From the NCBI GenBank assembly GCA_964611895.1, contig CAZTDN010000015.1:1-64000 (forward strand): a stretch of 64,000 bases of DNA. The letters are read 5' to 3'. This DNA is from JAIEOG01 sp964611895. Its GTDB lineage: Bacteria; Bdellovibrionota; FAC87; UBA2466. The position numbers and the translations under genes are program-made. Shown here in pieces: positions 34,425 to 42,358 of the stretch. Numbering within the stretch: position 1 is the stretch's first letter; each line of letters opens with the position of its first letter. The notes below the pieces were generated by a model, which saw only the letters and a list, made by a program, of their open reading frames with translations, ran no database searches and was not told where the DNA came from.

Positions 34425-35669
34425 TTAAAACACTTCGCCGAGCCACGCCTTCATGCGCGTAACGACTTTCGAATACACATTGTCGTTATCTCGGATCCTA
34501 AACCGAACTTCGGAACGATTCTTCATTCCGTATTGAAGTAAACCTACTGCCGTTGAGTATATCGGCGAACTAACCACATCGAGCAATCCACCGACGCCCT
34601 GGGGAAAACCCCGGCGAACTGGCATTTCGAGGATAAACTCGCCCAATTCAGGGGCGCCCTCTAGCAGGGATGCGCCGCCCGTGATTACGACTCCGGCAGA
34701 CATCAAGTGTTTGTAACCGCTCGCTGCAATCTCTCTGCCTACAAGAGAAAATATCTCTTCGACACGAGGTTCAATAATTTTGGTCAATACCGACCGTGAA
34801 ATTTCCCGCGATTTGCGTCCACCAACCGCTGGAACCTCCAGGAGTTTATCCTCGGAGAGCAAAGAGGACATCGCGCATCCGTCAGAAACCTTTATAAGTT
34901 CCGCATCTTGGATGGAAGTCCTCAAACCTACTGCAATATCATTGGTGATGTGGTTTCCCCCCATCGCGATCACACCTGTGTGCACCACACTCCCGCGCAC
35001 AAACAGAGCGATATCTGTGGTTCCACCACCGATGTCCACCAAAGCCACTCCAAGCTCTTTCTCGTCCAAGGAGAGTGCCGCTTCGGCAGAAGCCAAAGGT
35101 TCCAGAACAATGTCGGTGACATTAATTCCAGCTTGATTGGCGCACTTTATTATATTTTGGGCCGAGGAAACTGCGCCGGTTACAATGTGCACATTGGATT
35201 CCAGGCGAACCCCAGACATTCCGACTGGGTTCTTTACGCCCTCTTGATCATTCACTTTGAATTCTTGAGGGATTACATGAATAACTTCTCGATCCATTGG
35301 GACAGCAACGGCTTTCGCGGCATCGATAGCGCGCTCGACATCCATTTCGGAAATTTCCCGATCCCGCACCGCAACGACGCCGTTGCTATTAAAGCCCTTG
35401 ATATGCCCGCCGGCGATTCCGGCAAAGGCGTGGGTGATCTTGACTCCCGCCATCAACTCCGCAACTTCGACAGCTTTTTTCACAGCGTCGACAGTCTGGG
35501 GAATATTCACAACGACACCCTTGCGGATCCCGTGAGAAGGCTGCTTTCCGATTCCGACGATTTCTATGCCGTCCGGCGTAGGTTTACCTACGACAACACA
35601 GATCTTGGTTGTACCAAAGTCGATGCCAACCAAGACATCGGACCCGTGATTAGGTCTCCGGGTACTCAT
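34425..35669 (-). CDS. ftsA: cell division protein FtsA
   Basis: A 414-residue actin-like ATPase that tethers FtsZ to the membrane. The phosphate-1 motif is VGIDFGTTKICVVVG, phosphate-2 VALVDIGGGTTDIALF, and the adenosine motif VITGGASLLEG. The extreme C terminus (VVTRMKAWLGEVF) is an amphipathic membrane-targeting helix. 48 bases before ftsZ. Confidence 0.96.
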   Translation of the reverse strand: MSTRRPNHGSDVLVGIDFGTTKICVVVGKPTPDGIEIVGIGKQPSHGIRKGVVVNIPQTVDAVKKAVEVAELMAGVKITHAFAGIAGGHIKGFNSNGVVAVRDREISEMDVERAIDAAKAVAVPMDREVIHVIPQEFKVNDQEGVKNPVGMSGVRLESNVHIVTGAVSSAQNIIKCANQAGINVTDIVLEPLASAEAALSLDEKELGVALVDIGGGTTDIALFVRGSVVHTGVIAMGGNHITNDIAVGLRTSIQDAELIKVSDGCAMSSLLSEDKLLEVPAVGGRKSREISRSVLTKIIEPRVEEIFSLVGREIAASGYKHLMSAGVVITGGASLLEGAPELGEFILEMPVRRGFPQGVGGLLDVVSSPIYSTAVGLLQYGMKNRSEVRFRIRDNDNVYSKVVTRMKAWLGEVF

Positions 35670-35764
35670 GCGACTACCCCCTAAAAAATCTAAAACTGAA
35701 TTAAACTATGCGAACTAGTTAAGGAATGCCGGCCGTCATTTTTATGACTAGCCTCACCCTGAGC

Positions 35765-36493
35765 TTAGTGGGAAAGTGGCAGACTGACAACAGCTTTTTT
35801 AGGAAAAACCAAATTGATTTTGTGGGCTTGCCCAATTTGTTGAGGAGGACGACTCAGCATGTCAGCAAAAAATGGCAACTGAGTTTCCCAAGTGTTTTGA
35901 CTAAACAAAAGCTCGAGGGGCGGGGAAGTCAGAAAAACTTTGAAGTAGGGAGGATCGGAAGGCACCCACTGAGAGACCGTGTGTTTGTCTCCGATGGTTT
36001 TCTGGAAAGCCGCCAGCATTTGCACCACGGTTTTGGGCTTCCAATGCTTAATCAGCTCCGGCCTCTCATAGGCGATCACCGGCAGATCGAAACCTTTGGC
36101 TTTTTGTGCGGTCCAACGATCGATGTCCTCACCGTTTTCGTCGATAAAAAAGAGCTTTTGAGAGTCTTGTCGGGTCGCCACTGGACGTTTGGATCGGATT
36201 TGAATCACTAGTCGATGGGGAAACTCTTTCTTAACAACAGCGGAAAGGACCCAGGGATTGGCGCGCACTTTTTTCATGATCTCGTCGCCACTGACCACGA
36301 GCAAGTTTTTGCCGATAAGAGGCGGCAAGTACCGCCCCATTTCTTTTGCCGTCAAGGGAGCTTCTGGCAAGATCACCACCTCCCGAACGCGCAAATAGTC
36401 CATGTCTGGCAGCCAGGTCCGGTAATAATAAAGCGCGACAAGCCCCGCTAAGACTGTTCCCGCCAGGAGAATGCGAAAAAAGGTTTTTATCAT
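35765..36493 (-). CDS. ftsQ: cell division protein FtsQ
   Basis: A 242-residue bitopic protein: a short cytoplasmic N terminus, a membrane helix (RILLAGTVLAGLVALYYY), then a POTRA domain (VREVVILPEAPLTAKEMGRYL) and beta domain (VKKEFPHRLVIQIRSKRPVA). FtsQ links early and late divisome proteins. It follows the glycosyltransferase gene by two bases rather than murB/ddl, which usually precede ftsQ. Confidence 0.88.
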   Translation of the reverse strand: MIKTFFRILLAGTVLAGLVALYYYRTWLPDMDYLRVREVVILPEAPLTAKEMGRYLPPLIGKNLLVVSGDEIMKKVRANPWVLSAVVKKEFPHRLVIQIRSKRPVATRQDSQKLFFIDENGEDIDRWTAQKAKGFDLPVIAYERPELIKHWKPKTVVQMLAAFQKTIGDKHTVSQWVPSDPPYFKVFLTSPPLELLFSQNTWETQLPFFADMLSRPPQQIGQAHKINLVFPKKAVVSLPLSH

Positions 36494-36495
36494 CT

Positions 36496-37464
36496 CTAAG
36501 CCGCAACCTTCTGTTGCACGGGTGTTCGCAAAAAGAAAATCTCTTCATACAAACTCAAGATCCGATCCAAAGGATAACGAGATGCCAATCCCTGCCTCAA
36601 TCGAACGCCCAATGCGCTTCGCAAATCCTCATTCTGCACCAGTCGTGCAATCAATTCGCCCATAGGCTTTACCTCATTGACTGGAATAACAAAACCATCC
36701 TGACCATCGCTCAGCAGGGTTTCAATACCCGGAAGATCCGACGATAAAACTGGAATCCCTTGAGCGCCCTTCCACAAAACCGGAAGAAAATGCTCCGCCG
36801 TAGAAGGGGCGTGGATTAACACGTCCATCCCCCCAGCGGTGGGGGAAAGCGGAACAAAAAACTTTTCCAAACCAAGGTCTTTCAACATGGCATGAAAATG
36901 GGGAACCAGGGCTCCCTGCTCCAACACTTGAAACTGTACCGGTACCTGCAGGCGAGAAACATAGTGCGCCACACTGACGAGGTAAGCGAGATTTGCTTCC
37001 GACGCGAGTGCCGACAAGTTTCCTATTTGCAAAACACTCGACTGCCTTTTGAGAGTTTCCAAGAGCAGACCTGGCAGGGGAACCAAATTCAATCCGGCCT
37101 CTGGAATCCGATCCATTTCCTTTAAAAACCGATAAGCGTAAGGACTGTGAGCCAAAAGTTGCACCGACAAGTCTGATCGGGGATTCCAGGGCTTGTTGAT
37201 AAAACCCAGCCAACGAGGTCTGGGCTTCACTCCGAGCACAGAGACAAAAACTTTTCCCTTGTAACGAGAGGGGACCGCCTGCAGAGCGCGCCGCCAATCC
37301 CGCGCTATCAACCAAAGACGGCGTCCCTGCAAAACCCCCGCCTTATCCCAGGAGCGGACAACCATCCCCATGCGGGACTCAAAAGCCGGCAAGAGCGCCG
37401 CAAAGTAATCGCGCTCCCACGGCAGGAGATCAGATCCAAGCAAGCACTCGACGTGTTTTTCCAT
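36496..37464 (-). CDS. glycosyltransferase-like protein (GT-B, family 4 type)
   Basis: A 322-residue protein. The C-terminal half has the GT-B acceptor/nucleotide pattern: LGLEKFFVPLSPTAGGMDVLIHAPS, then GIPVLSSDLPGIETLLSDGQDGFVIP with the E-x7-E-type region, as in GT4 enzymes. The N-terminal half is divergent and short. It may act in envelope glycan synthesis. It lies between the LOG gene and ftsQ with nearly no gaps, so it is likely co-transcribed with division genes. Catalytic activity is not certain. Confidence 0.7.
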   Translation of the reverse strand: MEKHVECLLGSDLLPWERDYFAALLPAFESRMGMVVRSWDKAGVLQGRRLWLIARDWRRALQAVPSRYKGKVFVSVLGVKPRPRWLGFINKPWNPRSDLSVQLLAHSPYAYRFLKEMDRIPEAGLNLVPLPGLLLETLKRQSSVLQIGNLSALASEANLAYLVSVAHYVSRLQVPVQFQVLEQGALVPHFHAMLKDLGLEKFFVPLSPTAGGMDVLIHAPSTAEHFLPVLWKGAQGIPVLSSDLPGIETLLSDGQDGFVIPVNEVKPMGELIARLVQNEDLRSALGVRLRQGLASRYPLDRILSLYEEIFFLRTPVQQKVAA

Positions 37465-37473
37465 TAAGCGACA

Positions 37474-38574
37474 TTATATCGCGTGGTCATTGATAAAGTC
37501 GATGAACGCACGGAGATTGCCGTAGTCGCGCCTATCAAACGGAAAGACTAGGCGCGGCAATTTGGCCAGCTCGGGCTCATTGGCTTCTTCTGGTAAAGGC
37601 TCGCTCATGACCATTTTCCCGCCCTTGGCCAAAAAGCCAAACTTCTCGTTAAGCTGCTTGAGAACAGCAGGCTTGAGAGCGCGTTTGAGCCTTACGACGG
37701 CTTTTTCACGCGTAAATCGCATGGAGTGGTACGTACTGTAAAAATGATCAATATGATCTAAAGCCTCTTTTGTGGAGTGGAATATCCGGTAAAGATTTTT
37801 GTCTGCTTCAGAGATAAATCCCTGAGCCAAAACTGTGCCATACATAAAGTCAGTCAAACCCTTCCAGTACCCAGAACCCTTTGGCTCCACCATCACCACG
37901 GGAATGAGATTCGATTTGCCGGTTTGTAGAAGCGTTAACACCTCAAACGCCTCGTCAAACGTTCCAAATCCCCCCGGAAAGAAAGCAAATGCCGACGCTT
38001 CTTTTACCAAGAACAGCTTACGCGTAAAAAAATACTTATAGTGAATAAGCATTGTTTCATCGTCGACAAAAGGATTGTGCTCCTGCTCAAAAGGCAAACG
38101 AATGTTCAAGCCAAAACCGCTTTTTTGTTCAGCCCCTTCATTGCCCGCAGCCATGATCCCCGGCCCGCCTCCAGTGATGATCATATAGTTGCGCTTTGCA
38201 GCTTCGGCCGCAAAGTCCTTGGCAAACTGATACAGCGGCGTTCCAGGCGGCACCCGCGCCGATCCAAACATGGTGATCTTGGAGCGGTGGCGGTGCGGGT
38301 AAAATGTCTTAAACGAAAATCGTAGCTCTTTGATTGTCGTTGCAGTGATTTTTAGATTAAGCGTCCCTGGACTTTCTTGGGCTAACTTGGCGGCAGCCCT
38401 AAAAATATCCCCTATGACTGGCAATCGATGGGGTTTTTGATTCTTCGCCAATTCGTGCACTATCTCGTCCAAATCGACTTCCCACTGTTCACGCGATCGC
38501 TGAGACTTCTTGATAGGCTTTGACGTCTTTTTCTTGGGCTTGGACGCCTTAGCCTTTCGTTTTGCTTCTTTCAT
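37474..38574 (-). CDS. LOG-family protein (lysine decarboxylase-like Rossmann fold)
   Basis: A 366-residue protein with the LOG motifs ITGGGPGIMAAGNEGA and FFPGGFGTFDEAFEVL (PGGxGTxxE). Family members are nucleotide 5'-monophosphate phosphoribohydrolases, first known from cytokinin activation. It belongs to the longer subgroup with a basic Lys-rich N-terminal tail. ATG 38574 follows GGGAAAGG; the frame extends upstream to 38676 into the divergent gene, so I reject that start. Confidence 0.85.
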   Translation of the reverse strand: MKEAKRKAKASKPKKKTSKPIKKSQRSREQWEVDLDEIVHELAKNQKPHRLPVIGDIFRAAAKLAQESPGTLNLKITATTIKELRFSFKTFYPHRHRSKITMFGSARVPPGTPLYQFAKDFAAEAAKRNYMIITGGGPGIMAAGNEGAEQKSGFGLNIRLPFEQEHNPFVDDETMLIHYKYFFTRKLFLVKEASAFAFFPGGFGTFDEAFEVLTLLQTGKSNLIPVVMVEPKGSGYWKGLTDFMYGTVLAQGFISEADKNLYRIFHSTKEALDHIDHFYSTYHSMRFTREKAVVRLKRALKPAVLKQLNEKFGFLAKGGKMVMSEPLPEEANEPELAKLPRLVFPFDRRDYGNLRAFIDFINDHAI

Positions 38575-38624
38575 CGAGACCTTTCCCTTTGCCTGACTTG
38601 CCGCCTTATACGATAATGCTGCCC

Positions 38625-39833
38625 ATGTCAGAATCCAAATACTCGTTTCGCTGGTACGTATTACAGCTGATGGCATCCGCCGCGGGTGCCGTGACTAGCC
38701 TGTATCTCCTCGTGCAACATACCCGATTGAAATTGGGAATCCAAGGAGGGTCCTTTTGCGATATTGGACGGTTTGCGGACTGCAGCGCAGTGAACGCGAG
38801 CCAGTTTTCCGAAGTTCGGGGTATTCCTCTCGCCGCCTTCGGAGTGCTGTATTTTCTTTGTGTTTTCGTCCTGATTGCCGCCCAATCCCCCTCCAAAAAG
38901 GGATTCCGCCGCGCCCAAATGTGGGCCGCTCGTTTAGGGTTATTGGCTCTAGCAGTGGATGTTTGGTTGCTCGCAGTGCAAGTGTTTTTCCTGAAAACCA
39001 CTTGCCTTCTCTGTCTGTTTACCTACTTATGCACCCTGACCTTTCTGGCTGGGGGCTGGCTTTTACAGAACCGACCTCGCACATGGAAGACTTGGTTGTC
39101 GGGTGAACGCAAACCCGCCATAGCGCCTCTCGCGCTCGCTCTTTGCTCTGTCACCCTCTTCGCATCGGCAATTGGTATGTACCAATACGTGCAAGGAAGC
39201 TATTCCTCCGCCCGTTTAGCTATGCAAGAACAATCCAAAAAAGTGTTTTTGGAAACTTGGTCCTCCCGTCCCTCGAAAAACATCCCCCTATCTGAGCCCT
39301 CATATTCCTGGGGAAACCCGCAAGGGAAAGTACGAATTGTCGTTTTTAGCGACTTTGAATGCCCACATTGTCAACGTGCCGCCTTCGCTCTGCATACCGC
39401 CTTGTCGTCGATGGAAGACCAGGTGCTGCTCGTTTTCAAAAACTTTCCTTTGGACATGTCTTGTAACCCTTTGCTCAAGCAAGCGATCCACAAAAGCGCC
39501 TGTCCCCTCGCATTTTTGGGTTACTGCGCACAGCAAAAAAAGCGATTTTGGGACTTTCATGATCGCGTTTTTTTCAAGCTTTCCGCGCGAGAAATTTCTG
39601 ACTCTACAGAGGCCCTTTACAATGGGGTAAAACCGCTCTTTACTCGCAAGGAATTTGACGATTGCTTGCAAAACCCTGCTGCCTTAGCGAGCGTACGAGA
39701 AGACATTGAACTCGGTAAGACCTTGGAAGTCGATGCCACCCCTGCCATTTTCATCAACGGCAAGCGCGTCGCAGCAGCTCCTACGGTAGACTTGATCCGA
39801 GAGCTCGTTCAACGAGAGTTAAACTCGAACTAG
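38625..39833 (+). CDS. VKOR-DsbA fusion (disulfide-bond forming membrane protein)
   Basis: A 402-residue protein. The N-terminal half is a VKOR domain with about five membrane helices. Its conserved loop cysteines are GGSFCDIGRFADCSAVN, and the active-site pair TTCLLC is near residue 125. The C-terminal half is a DsbA-like thioredoxin domain (FSDFECPHCQRAAFAL; TPAIFINGKR). Such fusions oxidise exported proteins using quinone. That suits the many Cys-rich secreted proteins here. Start may be ATG 38616 or 38625. Divergent from the LOG gene with only about 50 bases between. Confidence 0.9.
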   Translation: MSESKYSFRWYVLQLMASAAGAVTSLYLLVQHTRLKLGIQGGSFCDIGRFADCSAVNASQFSEVRGIPLAAFGVLYFLCVFVLIAAQSPSKKGFRRAQMWAARLGLLALAVDVWLLAVQVFFLKTTCLLCLFTYLCTLTFLAGGWLLQNRPRTWKTWLSGERKPAIAPLALALCSVTLFASAIGMYQYVQGSYSSARLAMQEQSKKVFLETWSSRPSKNIPLSEPSYSWGNPQGKVRIVVFSDFECPHCQRAAFALHTALSSMEDQVLLVFKNFPLDMSCNPLLKQAIHKSACPLAFLGYCAQQKKRFWDFHDRVFFKLSAREISDSTEALYNGVKPLFTRKEFDDCLQNPAALASVREDIELGKTLEVDATPAIFINGKRVAAAPTVDLIRELVQRELNSN

Positions 39834-42142
39834 TTTTCGACAAAAACCGCTAGAGCACGAGCGCTCAGAGTGTAGGTTTTTTCTTTAAACTGCTTTGACT
39901 TCCCCGGAGGTAAGAAGCAACCACTCGACTCAAAGGACGAGCTTGTATCACCCTGCCAATACCAGTGGTGCCCTGGCCGGGGCGATGGCAAGTGCACTTC
40001 GCGCTCCTTGGTCCCCCAGTTGTAGGCTATATAAACAGAAAGAGATTTATCCAAAGAGGGATCCACAGAGTCAATTCTCCAGGCCAAGAAATGTTGCCCC
40101 CCATCGTCCATATAGCGAACTGACGCTGCTGAGCTGCCATCCGCCTGGTACCAGGCAAGATCATTCACGCCATTGCCATTGGTGTCCGTACCCTTGCGAA
40201 ATTCTGCCGGCCGAAGCAGAGCATTTTGTTTGCGGAACCCGATGAGATTCTGAGTGAACGTATAGAATCCCCGGTTCGTGGTCTTGAGACTCCAATCAAT
40301 CCATGTTCCAGGAGAGTCAATGTTATAGGCATTATTGTTGCCATTCTGGGAGCGCAGGAACTCGTCACCGCCCAATATCATGGGCACACCAAAAGAGAGT
40401 AGGTTCAACGCCATGGCATTTCGGGCCGCTTGTCGACGGCGTGCCTCAGTCTGCGAAGGTGTTTCTCCGCTGACCACTTGATCCCAAGAGTTGTTATGCA
40501 ACTCTCCTCCGTCAGAAGGTCCGTACGGCGGGGGTTGTTTGTTGCGAGGAGAATTGTATGAGAACAAGTCATACAAAGTGAAGCCGTCGTGCGAAGTGAC
40601 TTTGTTCACCGAGTGCCAAGGTTTGCGTCCATCCGCCTCGAAAATATCGGCAGACCCAGTCACTCTTGCTGCAATCATCCCAGGTGTGGGCGCATCATAC
40701 CCGACGCGATTGATACTCTTGCGAATAATGTCTCGGAAACTACCATTCCATTCTGCCCAGCCGGCCTGTCGGTGGGGGTGGTAGGGAAAATTTCCAAGCT
40801 GGTATGCTTCTTCGCCCAAATGCCAGGGCTCAGCAATCAAATCCACTCCTGCCCCTCCATCGGCGGGACGAGCAGGCAATTCAGCGATAGCCCGATTGAG
40901 GACATTCTCTGCCGGCATCTTGTCAAAATGAAACCGATCGCCATCGGCGTATACATTGCCAAGCACCGACGCAAGATCAAAACGAAACCCATCCACACCC
41001 AACGATCGATAGTAGGCTAAAGAATCGAGAATTAAATCGCGCACCATGGGGTGAGCACAATTAAAGTTCGGTCCACAACCATTGTTGTCCTTGTACCCAC
41101 TGCCCCGAATCGTTTGATAGTAAGCAGCATTGTCGATTCCGCGGAACGAAAGAATCTGCGCCACATCCGAATCTTTGTGAGTTCCCCCTTCGAAAGTGTG
41201 GTTATAGACGACATCCAAGTAGACTTTTATCCCTTCAGCATGAAATGCCTGGACCATTGCACGAAACTCCTCAATGACACCACCCGGAACCTTACGACTG
41301 CTCGGAGTTGCGTATTGACGATCGGGAGAAAAATAACTCACGGGCATGTAGCCCCAGTAGTTATTGCGGCTGGGATCGGCGACCTGATTCAGCTCATTTT
41401 GAAACTCGTGGATTGGCAAGAATTCTATAGCAGTCACCCCCAGAGCTCTGAGCTCCTTGGCTTTCTTGCCAGCCGCTAAGTAAGTCCCACGCTCCTGTTT
41501 TGGCAGTCGGGTATCGGCCATTGTAAGACCCCGCAAATGCGCTTCAAAAATGATTTCATCACGAAAGGGGCGGTGAATTGTGGAGTACGTCGCGGGCACT
41601 GTGGGAAGGACCAAGCCTTTCGGTGCCGCCTCGCTAGAATCAATAGCGCCGAACTTTGGCCCCGAAAGATACACTGTCTCGTCCTCATATCCAGGACTGA
41701 GGGGATCATGACTCAGCTCCAGGGCGTAAGGATCGATTACAAGTTTTCTGGGATTAAACCGATTGCCTTCGGCATCGACATCATCTGCGTTGGGCCCGGA
41801 TAGTCGGTACCCGTAATACAGCGCAGTTTTTGCTGGATCGGAGGAAAGTCCGGCCGCCGCCAGATCGGAAAATGCGACTTCGGTGCTCCAAACTCCAGCA
41901 CTGTTTTGAAGTTTGCGTTCCAAGAGAGCTTTGCCGTGGCGATCCGCAAACAAACAAAGCTCAACCGATTGAGCTGAAAGAGAGCGTAGACGAAAAACGA
42001 CTTTCTCGTTCGCCACATCAATGGATGCGCCATAGCGGAGCATCCATCCGGAACAAGGCACCGGACCAGCTGTCGCGATGAAAGAAATGGCAGAAAAGAG
42101 CAAAAACCAACCCGAAAAACCCATGCGCCGAGATTGTGTCAT
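39830..42142 (-). CDS. secreted isoamylase (glycogen debranching enzyme, GH13)
   Basis: A 770-residue protein with a signal peptide (GFSGWFLLFSAISFIATAGP). A CBM48-type N-terminal domain (residues about 45-150, YYGYRLSGPN) precedes a GH13 barrel. Motifs are YLDVVYNHTFEGG, VDGFRFDLASVLG (nucleophile Asp), DLIAEPWHLG (acid/base Glu) and VTSHDGFTLYDL (Asp). The whole chain aligns by eye with secreted Pseudomonas-type isoamylases, which hydrolyse alpha-1,6 branches of glycogen or amylopectin. ATG 42142 is preferred; the frame runs on to 42196. Its stop shares CTAG with the convergent VKOR gene. Confidence 0.92.
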   Translation of the reverse strand: MTQSRRMGFSGWFLLFSAISFIATAGPVPCSGWMLRYGASIDVANEKVVFRLRSLSAQSVELCLFADRHGKALLERKLQNSAGVWSTEVAFSDLAAAGLSSDPAKTALYYGYRLSGPNADDVDAEGNRFNPRKLVIDPYALELSHDPLSPGYEDETVYLSGPKFGAIDSSEAAPKGLVLPTVPATYSTIHRPFRDEIIFEAHLRGLTMADTRLPKQERGTYLAAGKKAKELRALGVTAIEFLPIHEFQNELNQVADPSRNNYWGYMPVSYFSPDRQYATPSSRKVPGGVIEEFRAMVQAFHAEGIKVYLDVVYNHTFEGGTHKDSDVAQILSFRGIDNAAYYQTIRGSGYKDNNGCGPNFNCAHPMVRDLILDSLAYYRSLGVDGFRFDLASVLGNVYADGDRFHFDKMPAENVLNRAIAELPARPADGGAGVDLIAEPWHLGEEAYQLGNFPYHPHRQAGWAEWNGSFRDIIRKSINRVGYDAPTPGMIAARVTGSADIFEADGRKPWHSVNKVTSHDGFTLYDLFSYNSPRNKQPPPYGPSDGGELHNNSWDQVVSGETPSQTEARRRQAARNAMALNLLSFGVPMILGGDEFLRSQNGNNNAYNIDSPGTWIDWSLKTTNRGFYTFTQNLIGFRKQNALLRPAEFRKGTDTNGNGVNDLAWYQADGSSAASVRYMDDGGQHFLAWRIDSVDPSLDKSLSVYIAYNWGTKEREVHLPSPRPGHHWYWQGDTSSSFESSGCFLPPGKSKQFKEKTYTLSARALAVFVEN

Positions 42143-42176
42143 CGCGCCTATTCCCAGGCAATTTCTAACTGCGTAC

Positions 42177-42191
42177 TCAAGCGCCGTGCCC
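42177..42191 (-). promoter_or_regulatory. possible sigma-54-like element for isoamylase
   Basis: On the minus strand the sequence reads GGCAC, five bases, TTGA. The -24 half is perfect and the spacing is right, but the invariant -12 GC is GA. The predicted start near 42166 would give a 24-base leader before the ATG at 42142. Confidence 0.3.
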
Positions 42192-42208
42192 AGCACGCAA
42201 TGAAACCG

Positions 42209-42225
42209 TGTCTATTCTTTAGACA
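42209..42225. promoter_or_regulatory. short palindrome between divergent genes
   Basis: TGTCTA (42209-42214) and TAGACA (42220-42225) form a perfect inverted repeat with a 5-base centre, midway between the isoamylase and the 497-residue secreted protein. It could be an operator or activator site; no protein can be assigned. Confidence 0.3.
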
Positions 42226-42314
42226 GGTGCCCAAGAGCGTATGCCCTCTCTAACGCTTAGGCGCCCAGGCAAGCTTTCCCCCTTGAAATCATTGAGCAAT
42301 TCCCCCGAAAAACA

Positions 42315-42329
42315 GGCACTTGGATTGCT
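42315..42329 (+). promoter_or_regulatory. sigma-54 promoter (-24/-12) of the 497-residue secreted protein gene
   Basis: GGCAC, five bases, TTGCT at 42315-42329 is an exact sigma-54 core, with GG and GC 10 bases apart. The start near 42340 places the ribosome site GGGAGG (42343-42348) directly after it and the ATG at 42359. This supports that ATG over the TTG at 42320, which lies inside the promoter. Confidence 0.75.
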
Positions 42330-42358
42330 TCTACTTAAAGGTGGGAGGGACCGTTAGG

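Noticed and set aside
34908..35684. Plus-strand open frame of 258 codons opposite ftsA
   Set aside because: Antisense shadow; its sequence is His/Ser/Asp-rich without any motif, and ftsA is certain.
38590..38618. TTGCCT with TATACGATAAT between the LOG and VKOR-DsbA genes as a promoter
   Set aside because: It would start transcription at or within the VKOR start codon, and the -35 is poor.
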